DNA from: Volvariella volvacea V23
Taxonomy: Eukaryota; Basidiomycota; Agaricomycetes; Agaricales; Pluteaceae
NCBI GenBank assembly: GCA_000349905.1
Contig: KB722758.1
Span: 414,966 to 442,593, forward strand
Direction of reading: 5' to 3'
Length of the DNA stretch: 27,628 nucleotides
Shown here: positions 9,085 to 20,290 of the stretch, in pieces
How the letters are laid out: the number at the start of each line of letters is the position of its first letter
Numbering within the stretch: position 1 is the stretch's first letter
The notes under the pieces: model-generated
The model's input: only the letters and a program-made list of their open reading frames with translations
Told to the model about the DNA's origin: nothing
Database searches by the model: none
Made by a program: the position numbers and the translations under genes

Positions 9085-11167
9085 ATGACCATCACCAGCA
9101 ACAACTCCAACACCGCCGCCACCGTCAACGCTTCAGAAGGGACCATGCAGACAGAGGGGGAAGCCCCCGATAGTGCTGACATACCACCACATAGTAAACA
9201 GACACACTCCCCTACCTTATCTCCAAGCGCAAAGACGCTGACTCCCAACATGGCCTCCAAGACCCCCGCCCCGAACAACGGTGCCACCGCCCCCGCCAAC
9301 GGCCACCCCGTCCCCCTGCCCCCCGCAGAGGCAGGCGCATACGAAAAGCAGCCCGGCCACACTCGCAACTCGCTGCAGAAACTCGTCACCGCCATTCCCG
9401 CCGCGACCCCGCCGACGCCACAACACCACCAGCGCAACCGCTCGACCCACAAACCTCAGACCAACGGGGCCAGCAGCGTCAACGGCGCTAATCACCTCAA
9501 CCAGAGCAGCAACGGATCGTCCACATCGTCGCCCACCGCATCCGACAGCGATTGGGGCAGTCAGCCCTCTACCCGTCCGCCTAGCCAAGCCCCCAGCAGG
9601 CCACCGAGCAGGGCTCCGAGCATGTCGGCGGGTACCTCCGGGGGAAAGATCACCGGTCTTGTCAAACCTCTCCCTGACTCCACGCCGGCATCACCTATCA
9701 CCCCTGCGCGAGGGAAGCCAGCTTCGGTGCACTCGGATGGTGGCCACAAATTCACATTGAAGGATTTGCTTGGCAGCGGTCCGAAGTTGGTTCGCAAATC
9801 TTCCCAGAGATCTGCGAGCAGCAGAAAGTCCGACTCTGACTACGATGGCGTCAATGGTGCCACAAGGAGTGTTACCGGCGAGAGCGCCATGAGCCTCTCA
9901 CAAAAGTATGGCGTTTGCCAAAAGGTGGCAATCGGAAAAGGGGCTACCTCCGTGGTTCGTCTCGCGCACAAGTGGAATCGAGATCCTCGTGAAGAGAAGT
10001 TGTATGCCGTGAAAGTGAGTTGCCCTCAGCTTCTTGATCATCAGATGAGATGCCTAACAGTCTCGCTCAATCAACGCCAGGAATTCCGGAAACGCCGGAA
10101 GAACGAAACGGAAAAGGAATATGTCAAGAAGCTCACTGCAGAGTTTTGCATTTCGTCGACGCTTCATCACGATAATGTCGTCGAGACCGTTGATCTCATC
10201 CAGGACGAAAGCCACAATTGGTGCGAAGTCATGGAGTTCTGTCCCGGTGGCGACCTCTATGCTGCCATCAAGAAGGGCGGGATGTCCCCTAGCGAAGTCG
10301 AGTGCTGCTTCAAGCAACTCCTCAACGGGATTGGGTACCTCCATAGTCAGGGCGTGGCCCACCGCGACATTAAGCCCGAAAACATATTCTTCGATGCAAA
10401 GGGAAAGCTCAAAGTACGCTTTTTAACTTAGCGAAGCCCTGTCGATCCTTACTGACCATCAAAAATCCTTTTTTCATTTATGACCAGATCGGCGATTATG
10501 GCGCATCTACCGTCTATCGCTTGCCCTGGGAAGCGACAATTCATATGTCAACGGGCTTATGTGGTAGTGAGCCCTATATTGCTCCAGAGCAGTTCATGGG
10601 CAAACGTGAGCCTTCTTAACATTTTGATTACCCCCCTTTTGTCTCGCAACCGCGAGACGAAAAGCCTGACATTTGGATTCAATTTTTTTTTTATCTTCGG
10701 TACCCCCCTCTTTGGGTTGATTCTCCCTTTTTGCGCGGTGCTCGCGTCATCATCCTGCTACCTTAGCCTACGATGCCCGACTTGTCGATATCTGGGCTTG
10801 CGGCATCGTTTATTATTGCTTGCACTTCCAAGAACTGCCATGGCGCGCGGCTCAACAGTCGGATACGCATTATCAGTCGTATGCCGCTGCGTGTTCGAAC
10901 CCCTCACCGGCTGTATCGTCGTGTCCACCGACGATAAATAATCTGTCGCCAAGGCCGTGTAGGAGTCTGATTAGGAAGATGTTGGAGCCGGATCCAAAAC
11001 AGAGGGTGTCGATCCAGGATGCGCTGGATCATGCATGGATCAAGGGGATTGAGATTTGTTGGAAGGTGGAGAGGCCTTCGCATATACATGGTCACGCTCA
11101 GGCGTTGGCAGCTGCTCAACGTCTTCACGGTGCGTATCATCAGTCTTCTCCTGTTGATGAGCTCTGA
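9085..11167 (+). CDS. hal4: HAL4/SAT4-like serine/threonine protein kinase
   Basis: Exons 9085-10014, 10081-10413, 10488-10605 and 10767-11167 encode 593 aa. Introns are 66, 74, 118-phase-matched to a last one of 161 bp; all are GT-AG with consistent phase. Residues 1 to about 265 are low-complexity (Ser, Pro, Thr, Asn, Ala) and probably disordered. The kinase domain shows a glycine loop G-K-G-A-T-S-V-V (284-291), ATP lysine K310 in Y-A-V-K, alpha-C E331, H-R-D-I-K-P-E-N (404-411) and a D-Y-G (424-426) in place of DFG. Activation-loop text M-S-T-G-L-C-G-S-E-P-Y-I-A-P-E-Q and A-E-F-C-I-S-S-T-L-H-H are typical of the fungal HAL4/HAL5/NPR1 group. In yeasts these kinases stabilise potassium and nutrient transporters at the plasma membrane under salt stress; that role here is by family. 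I chose the ATG at 9085 because the frame upstream has no ATG. The final exon continues the C-lobe to the end. Confidence 0.9.
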
Positions 11168-14100
11168 TCGCGGGATCGCTGGCAGATTGATGGTCTATCC
11201 CTGGTTGTAACACCAACGAGAGTGTTATGATGAGGGATGTGCATGTTTCTACGCAATTGTACACTTAGTGTTAATAAGACGGGGCGAGTTGGTAATGTCC
11301 ATCCTCCCCCCTCGCTGTCTAATACGTCTTGGAATTCTTTTGGAACTTCGACTGTTTAAGGCTTTTGACCGTTCCCCTTAGCCTTACCTTCCTCTCTATC
11401 CGCTCCCTAATCTCATCAGTACCTTTCGTCTTGCGTTAACTCTTCCCCATTATCCTCGTCCGCCCCTCCACCCTCGACGTTACCTCTCTACCCCGTCTTA
11501 TTAGTTCCATGCATTTACTTTTTTTCGACTTTTTTGTCACTTTTTTTTTCTACTTTTACTCTTGTATGTTTGTATTTGATTGATTTGACCACGATACGCT
11601 ATCTGTGCTTTTGAAATGCGTAATTGTCGTGCATAATGTGCATGCGGATGGGCGTGTAGATGCGAACAGGGCTGCGACCAAGATTACGAATATGAATGCA
11701 GACAAGACAAGACTGAAGACTAGGCTACGAAAAGGACACAAACACGCCTACGAACAAGCCTTGGGCTTCTTTCTGGCTTAGGTCCACGAGGGTGATGCCT
11801 GAGGTCGAGGGCAAGTACCCAAGGCAGCGCCCAATGTCGCCAAGTGGCCATGTGTAGAGACTCAAGCTACTAGACGATAGCGAGCCATGAGGCAACTGCT
11901 GCACCTTCACTCGGTACGAGAAGTCGTTTCGTGCCGAAACGAGCCTAGATTTTTGGCCGTAGTGGCCATAGGATCAAGAATTGGTATTACTAGCAGTGCG
12001 CTACTTGTTGGTGCAGTCGGTGCGTTTGGTGCCGACCGGTACCGGTCCGTCGTGGTCGGATCTCAGCTGGGGTTCACGGCCGTGCTATTTCGTGAATGGG
12101 AGACAAAGGGACTCGGAGAGTTAGAAGAGGGGGGCTATCACCGTTTGTTGCCAGATCACGGTGGCGTGCTGGGCCGCTAACTTGGACCGGAAAGGTTGGG
12201 CGAGGTGCTCATGCTGTCATCGTCCGTGAGGTTAGCGCATCTTTTTTCGGCGGATAGGTTGCCGTCATGGTAATGTTGGGTAGCTTGGGGTTTGGACGTA
12301 TGAACGCTGACGCTAATGGCGACCTCGGGGATTGGCACACGCGTGTGTATTCATACTATGAGTGCCATGTGTGCGTGCGCAAAATGGCATTGGCAGGCGC
12401 AGATCGCTCTGCTCACTGTCACGGTTCCGATGTGTGCGTCGAAGGCTTCTTGGAGGGGTAGCAATAGGTGCGTGATGGTTATTCCGCTCCAGTCGTGGTC
12501 AAGTGCCAGGACTACAGGTGGGGAAGAACTCGCATCGAATATGGCAAGTCTCTATATTGGAAATTAAAAGATCTGCTCGAGTGATGGCCATGGGATACTT
12601 TTACTAGCGTAATTACGCTTTACGCCTTATGCGTATAGATGTATATATCTGCATGTAGGGTTCCCTTGGAACGGAATTGCTAGCTTTGGATGTTCAAGAT
12701 CATTCATCAGACATCAGGCATCACTGGCGGGCATCACATCTTGAGAAATTGGGAAGAAAGGTCTCATGCCTCGTCATCTGAGAGTACCTCGTATGTTATG
12801 ACTTTCCCCGAGCCTGGGCCAATATGATTAATGCATCGATGGTGCCACTGCTCCAGATGCCAGTGGGATCGGGTCGGATTGATCAGTAGAACAGGATGCG
12901 GTAGGCCGATTGGATTCTTGGGAGTCCGAAATATTCATGTGTCCGTTTTTGGTTGAGTGTGATTGTAAATCATGATTCTTTACCCCTGGGTCTTCCTTTG
13001 CCACTGGTACAGCCGTGGTGTCGGTAAAGTCGACTAAGGAAGGTGTTGACTGGCTGGTTGGAGTGATATCGATTTGATTTAGCGATGTTAATTGCCATAT
13101 CGCCATCAGTAGCTGAGTCCGAGTCGACGTGGTGATGTGATGCCATTTGCTAGAGTTTTCACTGGGTACCGTCTGGAAGGCGAGACACTAGTGGCAGATG
13201 CCAGCAGGTGGGCGTATGTCGGTGATGTAGGTGGTACTGATTGTGATGCAAAAGTACCGGTACCGGGTTGATTGCGGGGAAGTTGCGTTATGGAGTGGGG
13301 TTACGAGTTGCATGATAGAACTGTGTACCATGAGATAGGGCTGGATTGTGTCCAGATGCTAGAGCGTGTGTCGAACGTGTATTGGATGATATGGATACGG
13401 ACGGTGTGGGTGGTTTTTACGCTCATACTACTTGACTAGGCAAATGGCCTTGCTTTCATCATAATGCAGGGAGGTCATAGCAATTTCGTGATAGGGCGAT
13501 GGTGGGTATGTAACTACGTCATTGGAGTGTCATACACACGCAACAAACCTATATGCGTACGCGGGGCTGTATATCGTAGCTAGGTGAGTTGCCCATTGCG
13601 TAGTATTCTACCGGTGACCTGTCGTGGTCGCCGCAATGAAGGAATCCTTCACAAGAGTAGAGCATGGATTATCCCGTTCCCGAGAAAAACCTTATCCTAG
13701 GTATAGCTAAGCTCAGTCTATCAGGCAAGGACAATAAGGTCACAATACCATTGGGACCGGCACTCGGGCATCCATGTCCACATTCACACCATACCACGTT
13801 CCCTGTCAGCCGCTCAAGTCATGTCCGATAGTGATATGAAGAGTTGAGTCCGGGGCATGCCAGGATGTTATAGTGAGTGAATGATCCCGAATGGGTCCTT
13901 AGGGGTGTACTGCATCCTATTGGAGGCAATTCTTTTGCATCTGATTCCGAGTCGGGATAGAGGGTCTCTGCGTGGGTGCCTGAGGCAGACAACCCAAGGG
14001 TTTTCATTTTGCGTTGACGTCGGCTATGAAGCTGTTAGATACTTGAGCAGCAGGACTGCCGAAATAAGTCTACAAGCCATGGCCTCGGATGTATAAGCGC

Positions 14101-15175
14101 AGAGTTCATAGCGCTCAGAGGGCGGGATAAAGGGTCCCCGATGAAGCGGGATGGCTTCCCTTGAACGGAATTCTCGATGCACCNNNNNNNNNNNNNNNNN
14201 NNNNNNNNNNNNNNNNNNNNNNNNNNNNNNNNNNNNNNNNNNNNNNNNNNNNNNNNNNNNNNNNNNNNNNNNNNNNNNNNNNNCAACGTGGACGGAAGGC
14301 TAACAGTCATTATTAGGTTCGCTCCCAGGCAAACCTTCGTTCCCCGGTACTAACCACCGAGGCTGACCTGCTCAGAACAGCTATCGATCATTTCGAGCAC
14401 TTCTTAAAGGCTCCTGCTGTATAGTTTCTTCCAAGTTCTTCCGCAGATACTGCGTTAACCCTGTCCTGGTGTTGAACGCTATTCAAGGGTTGATCGCCTG
14501 ACTGATTGCCATTCCGTTCATTTCTGACTGGGGATAAGTGGTTGTCAAGTAAGCGATAATGAATATGATCTGCAGGAGTGATAATGAAAGGGTCCTACGA
14601 GTTGTATAGATTCACACCTAAAATGGCTGAAGGTAATCTCCGTGATTTTCCCAACCTTCAAAGGCATGTTGACCTCCAAAGACATTCTGAAACACGCGTT
14701 GGCCATGAGGAACAAGGCCAGCATTAATAGAGAAGTAATCAAGGGGCCCGGACACGATTTCTTGACATGATCATCATCAATACCTTGCGAGCACAGACAA
14801 GTCAAGCAGGATTCATACCTACCGTTCCGTGAAGCCGCATAACGTACAATATTCTACTACACCTATAGCTCTCTTATCCTGACCCCGATTTGTTGCCTTC
14901 AAAGCTTCTTGCCCACCTACTGATGCAGCTCCCGTTCAAAGAAAAGAGTGCAAGTTGTTTAGAAATGCAGAGATACGAACACGTAAATCAAAGAAATTTG
15001 AGCTTAAACATTGTGTACCAAAAAAGATCTAAAGCGGGCAGCCATAACAACTGTACCCAATAGTTTCCCATCCCTTACGAACTCGGGGGTGCGTACCTCG
15101 TCTTCACCCAACTCCCGCCCTGTTCACTGACAACCTCATTCATCGTTATTTCGCATCCAACTTGAGGTTGAGCGG
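11168..15175. other. Long gene-poor region with assembly gap
   Basis: About 4 kb separate the kinase from the glutaminase. 11300-11570 is pyrimidine-rich and probably holds the kinase 3'UTR and terminator. Two copies of the palindrome CCGGTACCGG lie at 12036-12045 and 13257-13266. Minus-strand frames at 11556-12600 and 12828-13106 (92 codons, Ser/Thr/Pro/Asp-rich) and frames on both strands at 14545-14805 look weakly coding. I could not join any into a gene with consistent splice phases or a known domain, so none is called. The region also contains the 100-N gap. Confidence 0.5.
14184..14283. other. Assembly gap, 100 N
   Basis: Exactly 100 undetermined bases. A round 100 is the conventional placeholder for a gap of unknown size, so distances across it, and linkage of the left and right parts of the window, depend on scaffolding. 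Confidence 0.98.
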
Positions 15176-15183
15176 TATTTAAA
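15176..15183 (+). promoter_or_regulatory. TATA-like box of the glutaminase gene
   Basis: TATTTAAA lies about 70-75 bp upstream of the earliest reading frame of the glutaminase signal peptide. The sequence after it is CT-rich. Position and sequence fit a core promoter; there is no direct evidence of use. Confidence 0.4.
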
Positions 15184-15248
15184 TCGCGTTTTCTCCCTTC
15201 CAACAGCACATTTCCTTTCGGAGAACCGGCATCATTGGCCGACTCGGC

Positions 15249-18200
15249 TTGTTAATTTCCACGCGAACCACGTCAGGTAGTTCGGTTCAGTTTATCAGCC
15301 GGTCTTTATTACCTCTGGTCTCCTTTCTCGTCATTGCTATCGAGCTCGTGGTTGCTCAAGGTCAAAGCCAAAATCAATCTGTTGAGTTTAGGCCCGGCGC
15401 CCTACCATTGGCAACTAGAGGTCCATACCTGAATTGCTGGCTTAACACTTCCAATGGTACCCTCTCCTCCTGGCCTGCAAGTTGGAACGACCGCGTAGGT
15501 GGCATTTAGTGCACAGGACTGTCCTCGACTCAATGTGAACTTCTAACTATTCGAAGATACTGGGATGGGCGGCTTTTGTTAGAGTTGATGGGACAACATA
15601 TCACTGGAGTGGTATGGGCGGAACCACGGCTGAGGTACTTGAGCGAAGTGTTACGCCGACGAGAACAATTATAAAGTATGGGGCTGGACCCGTTGAAGCA
15701 ACAGTAACATACCTGAGCCCAATCGAGGTGAGGATTAGCATCGTTATGAATTACCAGAGACCAAATGTGATGATCATATTAGCCTTCGGACATGGTTAGG
15801 CAATCTCTTCCATTCTCATATATGGCTGTTGAAGTGAACTCGCTTGATGGAGAAAGTCATGAAGTGCAAGTCTATGCAGACATAAGTGGAGGTGCGCTGG
15901 CACATATTATTAGGGGTTACAGAATATGCTCTGATATCATTGAGTAGAATTTGCTTCATATCCTTGAATGGCGCACAGATGCTAATAATGACGGGGTGTC
16001 TCATCAATTGTTTCGCAGAGGGTCTCAGGAACAAGAAATTAATAGTATGGCTGAAGATTCCGTTGTGTACCATACCATGACTTCCGTAGGCCAGTTAAAT
16101 GCACGTTTAGTATCCATTATTAAGAAGTTATCCTCAGAGACAAAATCTTACATGGCAGAGCGGAAGTGATGTAGATCTGAGAGGTCGCTTTGCGAGAGAA
16201 GGGATCATGGCCAATACACGGGACTCAAACTTTAGACCTATTCACGAGTATGTAACCCATAATACGACAGATGAGCAGCTAATCAACCAACCGCTTTAGG
16301 TCTTGGCCTGTATTCGCATTGTCAGTTGATTTAGGAAATATCACGACGTTAGACCCTGTCGTCTGGGTCCTAGGCATTGTTCGCGAACAAACCGTCACAT
16401 TTACTGCAGAAAGTGGTACTCAGCAAAGATATCCATTATTCCTACCTGAGTACCGTAATCCCGGGGAAGCTGTAAGTGAGCCCTTGACTTTCCTCTGTCC
16501 CGATCAATTCACGATAGCGTACTATTGCAGGCATTGTCCTTTGCACGAGAGTACCCTGACGCGCTGTCCAGAGCAATTGACCTAGACACCAAGATCCTCT
16601 CTGAAGCTTCGGCGGTATCAACGCAATACGCAAACCTCGTATCAATGGCCGCTCGCCAAGCTTTTGCGGCCTCGGAAATCACGATTTCGCGTGATGCCAG
16701 TGGCCAGTTCAATAGATCAGATGTAAAGGCGTTCATGAAAGATCTTGGAGTTAGTAGGTATGCTGCAAGTCTACCTCTCTTTCAGGCTTGTGTAATGACG
16801 AAGGTGGTCTCAACACTAGCCGCGTCAATCCTGTAGATACCCTTTATGCAGCACTACCCGCATTCATCTACCTCATCCCCGACATGATTGGTCGGCACAT
16901 CGAACCCTTGCTGCAATATCAGGCATTCTGGTCCTCAAGGAGGGGGTATTCTGCTCCTGACCTCGGTAATCACAGCTTTCAACTCCCCTGTATTATGCTT
17001 ATTTCAGGTCGCCTCAGGTCCTGTATATCCTGCTGCACTGGGAAATGACATCGATACTACTTCCACCGCCGTAGATAGTAGGTATATCAAAGAATTAGAT
17101 ATAAAGGATGCTAACGTCTTGGTGCAGGTACTGCTGGTATGCTGATTATGGCTTACACTCACGCTATCTATACTGGAGATGGAACACTTATCTTCAAGTA
17201 TTATGATTTATTCGTGAGATGGGCAAATTACCTCGTTGACAATGCGTTGAACCCCGGCCGATTGTAAGGATCATGATAACTTGTGAAGGAAAACGCTCAT
17301 TAACGACTCACAGCTCTACGAGTGACGCACAATTTGTTGAGAATAATACTAATCTTGCCCTCAAAGGAATAGCTGCGATACGATGCATGGCAAGAATTAG
17401 CCAGGCACTTGAACAGAATGATGACGCTGAGAAATATGGAGTAGGTTCATTCCCCAAGTATTCGATCCTCCATTATCTGACTGTTCTTATATCCATTCTA
17501 GTCGATCGCCACAAACTACGTGAACCAGTGGCTCAGATTTGGCGTTTCAGCGAATCATCTTACCTCCAGTTATGGTGACGTGAACTCTTGGGCTATGACT
17601 TATAATCTCTACATCGACCAGTTATTATCACTTAACCTCGTGGGCGACTCTGTAAGTGGAAAAAGTCCGGAGTTATTGATATCTAACTGGCACCTGTAGA
17701 CTTACGCGCAGCAGGCGAATTACTATGAGATGGTTCTACTTTCTCCAGCTGGTCTGTCTGTCTATGTGCTCAGATGTTTGTTGAGCTAGACCGCAATATT
17801 AATACAGCTTCCCGCTTTGGACTGCCTTACGATAGCAATTTTCCCAACGTAGCCAAGTCCCGTATGCATATCTCTATGGAATGAACGTCATTCACTAACT
17901 GGTTCAAAAGATTGGACAATGTTCACTGCTGCAGTCGTCAGTGACAACTCAACTCGAACAACGATGATCAGCTACGTCCATGCCAGGGCATCATATAATG
18001 CCACACGCAGCCCATTTGTGACCACCTATGATATTAGTAGCGGAGAATTTGCTTCGAATACGGGTGGTGCCGCAAGGTGGGTTTTTTCGGGCATATCTAC
18101 GGCGTTGTGACACTCAAGAGTCTTCTAGCTCCGCTCAAGGTGCCATGTTTGCGCTTTTAGCTCTTCGGTGGGTGGAGATCGATTGGCACTATATTTTTGT

Positions 18201-18819
18201 GTTAATTGCAATCGAGACAGCACGCAACAGCAGGAGATCACTGTACCAGATGGCGTTGTTCCGATTCGTATTGACCCATCTGGCTCTGGAGGACCTTCTA
18301 GTACAAACGGGTCTGGAGAGATAAGCAATGGCCAACTTGCGGCAGGTGTGATTGCAGGAGTAGTGGTGGGTGCTGTCTGTGGTACCGTATTGCTTGCCTT
18401 CGCCATATGGGCAATTTGGCGCAAGAAGCGCAGAGCTAAGCAGGCTTGTTATCCCTACGCAAATGTAGTGATAGATGCCCAAGACAATATCACAGGAGCA
18501 GGTGCGGTGCAGGATAAGGTGAGTGCATGGTCTATCATAGCGACTCGACAAATCTAAACGGCTTGCTCTTGTGAGGTTGAGCCCTTCAGTCACCAGACAA
18601 GGCACACAGGTTAAACCATACATCTTTGAACCATTTAATCCTTGTGTAGCGATGCAAGCGCAAGCGCATCTATCTCCTGGAGGGAGTTGGATGGATTACA
18701 CTCAGAATCAGGTTGCATCCGACGCAACTGAAACAACGGACTCGTATAGCGATAGCCAGGGGAGGGTGGTTGCACCAACATCCATCCCGACGAGGTTCTC
18801 ACCCGCATACAGTAACTGA
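15249..18819 (+). CDS. gtaA: GtaA-like extracellular glutaminase with C-terminal membrane anchor, frame damaged
   Basis: Reconstructed exons: 15249-15494, 15557-15727, 15783-15891, 15948-16085, 16138-16247, 16300-16471, 16531-16753, 16786-16965, 17018-17077, 17128-17263, 17314-17440, 17502-17651, 17700-17732, 17774-17861, 17911-18076, 18129-18171, 18231-18518, 18576-18609, 18650-18819. The spliced product follows fungal GtaA glutaminases (DUF5127, DUF4965 and DUF1793 regions in order). Landmarks are P-L-A-T-R-G-P-Y-L-N-C-W-L, G-W-A-A-F-V-R-V-D-G-T-T-Y, W-P-V-F-A-L-S-V-D-L-G, N-P-V-D-T-L-Y-A-A-L-P-A-F, N-S-W-A-M-T-Y-N-L-Y-I-D and G-A-M-F-A-L-L-A-L-R. The enzyme family hydrolyses glutamine outside the cell. 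After the catalytic part comes a Gly/Ser linker, a hydrophobic span (about 18336-18419) and R-K-K-R-R-A-K, so the protein would be anchored with a cytoplasmic tail. Oddities: the signal peptide has no in-frame ATG, and exon 3 to exon 4 differs by one base of phase. It may be decaying, or the sequence may contain errors. Confidence 0.75.
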
Positions 18820-18909
18820 TATGATAGATGGCTCATTCTTAGTAAAGCAACACAATCCCAAAAAGGCCTCTACGGCTTCCATCCAAATAATACGTATTGG
18901 ACCGTCGTG

Positions 18910-20114
18910 TTACAGATTTCCCTTGCCATAGTATTGCGATCCTTGCGCCGTACCAGGGCCTTGCATTTCGAAGTGACTTGGATGCTCAGCGTTAGCTATT
19001 TTAGGTAACACTGGACAGGCCACTGGGGTGTGCACTGTCTGAAAACCAGTAATTAATAATGGTTCGTGAGGGAGAAATTCAGTTCTGAGCATGCTAGTGG
19101 ATACCTGAATGGTCATGGGATGGGTGTATCTGGTGATAAGCTCAGATTCATGACCCCAATATCGCATACTATCGATCCTTCTTGCTCTTTACTCCTACAT
19201 CGTCGCTTTCGCCACTTTCTTTGGATGACGTTTCGTGTAAGAGGTTAGTTTTGGCAAGACTTCTGGGTCTCCAGCTGAGCCAAATGGTGGAGGGACACTT
19301 CTCTATAACGACACCTCAATGCAGCATCCAAACCATCGTAAGGGTTAGTATTGCACTTGACATTTATAGGGAATGGTAAAATCATCTCGAAAGGCAGTTT
19401 AGCATTATTTGCAAAATCACAAACGCGGGAAATGTTTCACAGTGCTGAGCCTTGTAATAGTGGCACTATCACACCCACGCAACAAGTTAGGACCTTGCAA
19501 ACAAGATACAAATTCTAGATAGTCATGCATTGACTTCTCGAAATGGTGGTGGCGAAGGCGACAGCCAAATAGTAATTACTACCCTCTCGCACATTGTTCA
19601 CAATGAGGATGTGACTACAGGTGGCACAATTGCTTTAACCACTTTCATCTTCGTGCAGATCAGGGTGCCACTCCTCTACTCCCCCTGAAGGAACGCAACC
19701 TGAGATTAACAATAAACATAAAGTTCCATATCTCCATTCCCAGTGCTGCCAAGCACTCAACCTGTCAGTCCTGTAGGGACTCGCTTAAGGAGCTAACGAC
19801 CGTGCAGTTGTTCTGAGGCGACAAAGTTTGATCTGACAGCTTCTTTGTTCCCTTTCCATGCACACCTGGCAACATAATATGCCGAGGATCGTTGCCTGGT
19901 TCGTGTTGAGTGATTACAATCTATACTTTGCTGACTGAGCTTAACAGCTTTGAAGGAACAATTGCTCCATTGTTCTGATGTAGAACGTAGGGAGACTATG
20001 AGCTGTGCATGAAACAGCTCAGCCAGAGCATTGAACTATGCAGGGCACTTCAATGTCACATCAGTTGTTCTGATCCGTCGCGACGCTACACTTTGTGGGC
20101 GATGCAAACGCCAT
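18910..20114 (-). other. Possible unrecognised spliced gene or relic, minus strand
   Basis: Several minus-strand open stretches can be chained by GT-AG junctions. A frame of about 78 codons without ATG covers roughly 20034-19801. It joins in phase across 19700-19800 to 19699-19640, and across 19586-19639 to 19585 onward. Further left, a coding-like stretch about 19360-19200 joins through a 52-nt intron (donor GTAAAG, acceptor CTGAG) to a final exon ending with a stop at 18910. Between 19580 and 19360 two frames compete and I could not connect them, so it may be a pseudogene. No domain is recognised. The DNA is divergent from paralogue A, with which it would share a promoter. Chance open frames are a serious alternative. 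Confidence 0.22.
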
Positions 20115-20290
20115 GGACTTGCTCTAACTCGGAAGCTCGGCCATGTTGTAAGTATAAAGTTCAGGTATCCGGGTTCAATTCAAGACCAAAGACTAGCTTG
20201 TACAAAATCGCCCTCAACCTTCTTCTGGGTCCTTACTTGCAGCTGCTCATCTTCATCATTTCCCTGATTACAATACCTACTCAACGGGTC

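Noticed and set aside
8973..9452. Long minus-strand frames opposite the kinase N-terminus (also 9217-9588)
   Set aside because: Shadows of the GC-rich, low-complexity coding sequence on the plus strand.
10606..10766. 161-bp stretch between kinase exons 3 and 4 as coding sequence
   Set aside because: It is bounded by GTGAGC and CTTAG, and removal restores P-Y-D-A-R-L-V-D-I-W-A-C-G; reading through destroys the kinase C-lobe.
11887..12180. 97-codon plus-strand frame after the kinase
   Set aside because: No domain, no homologous pattern recognised, and minus-strand frames compete.
14315..14335. tRNA-like GGTTCG T-loop look-alike
   Set aside because: No acceptor stem, D-arm or anticodon arm can be folded around it; no tRNA gene was found in the window.
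14545..14805. 86-codon minus-strand frame with a hydrophobic segment
   Set aside because: The plus strand over the same bases is also open in two frames; no splice-consistent extension found.
20009..20290. 94-residue N-terminal extension of paralogue A
   Set aside because: Paralogues B and C start close to the shared module; the extension is Cys- and Leu-rich unlike them and has no counterpart.
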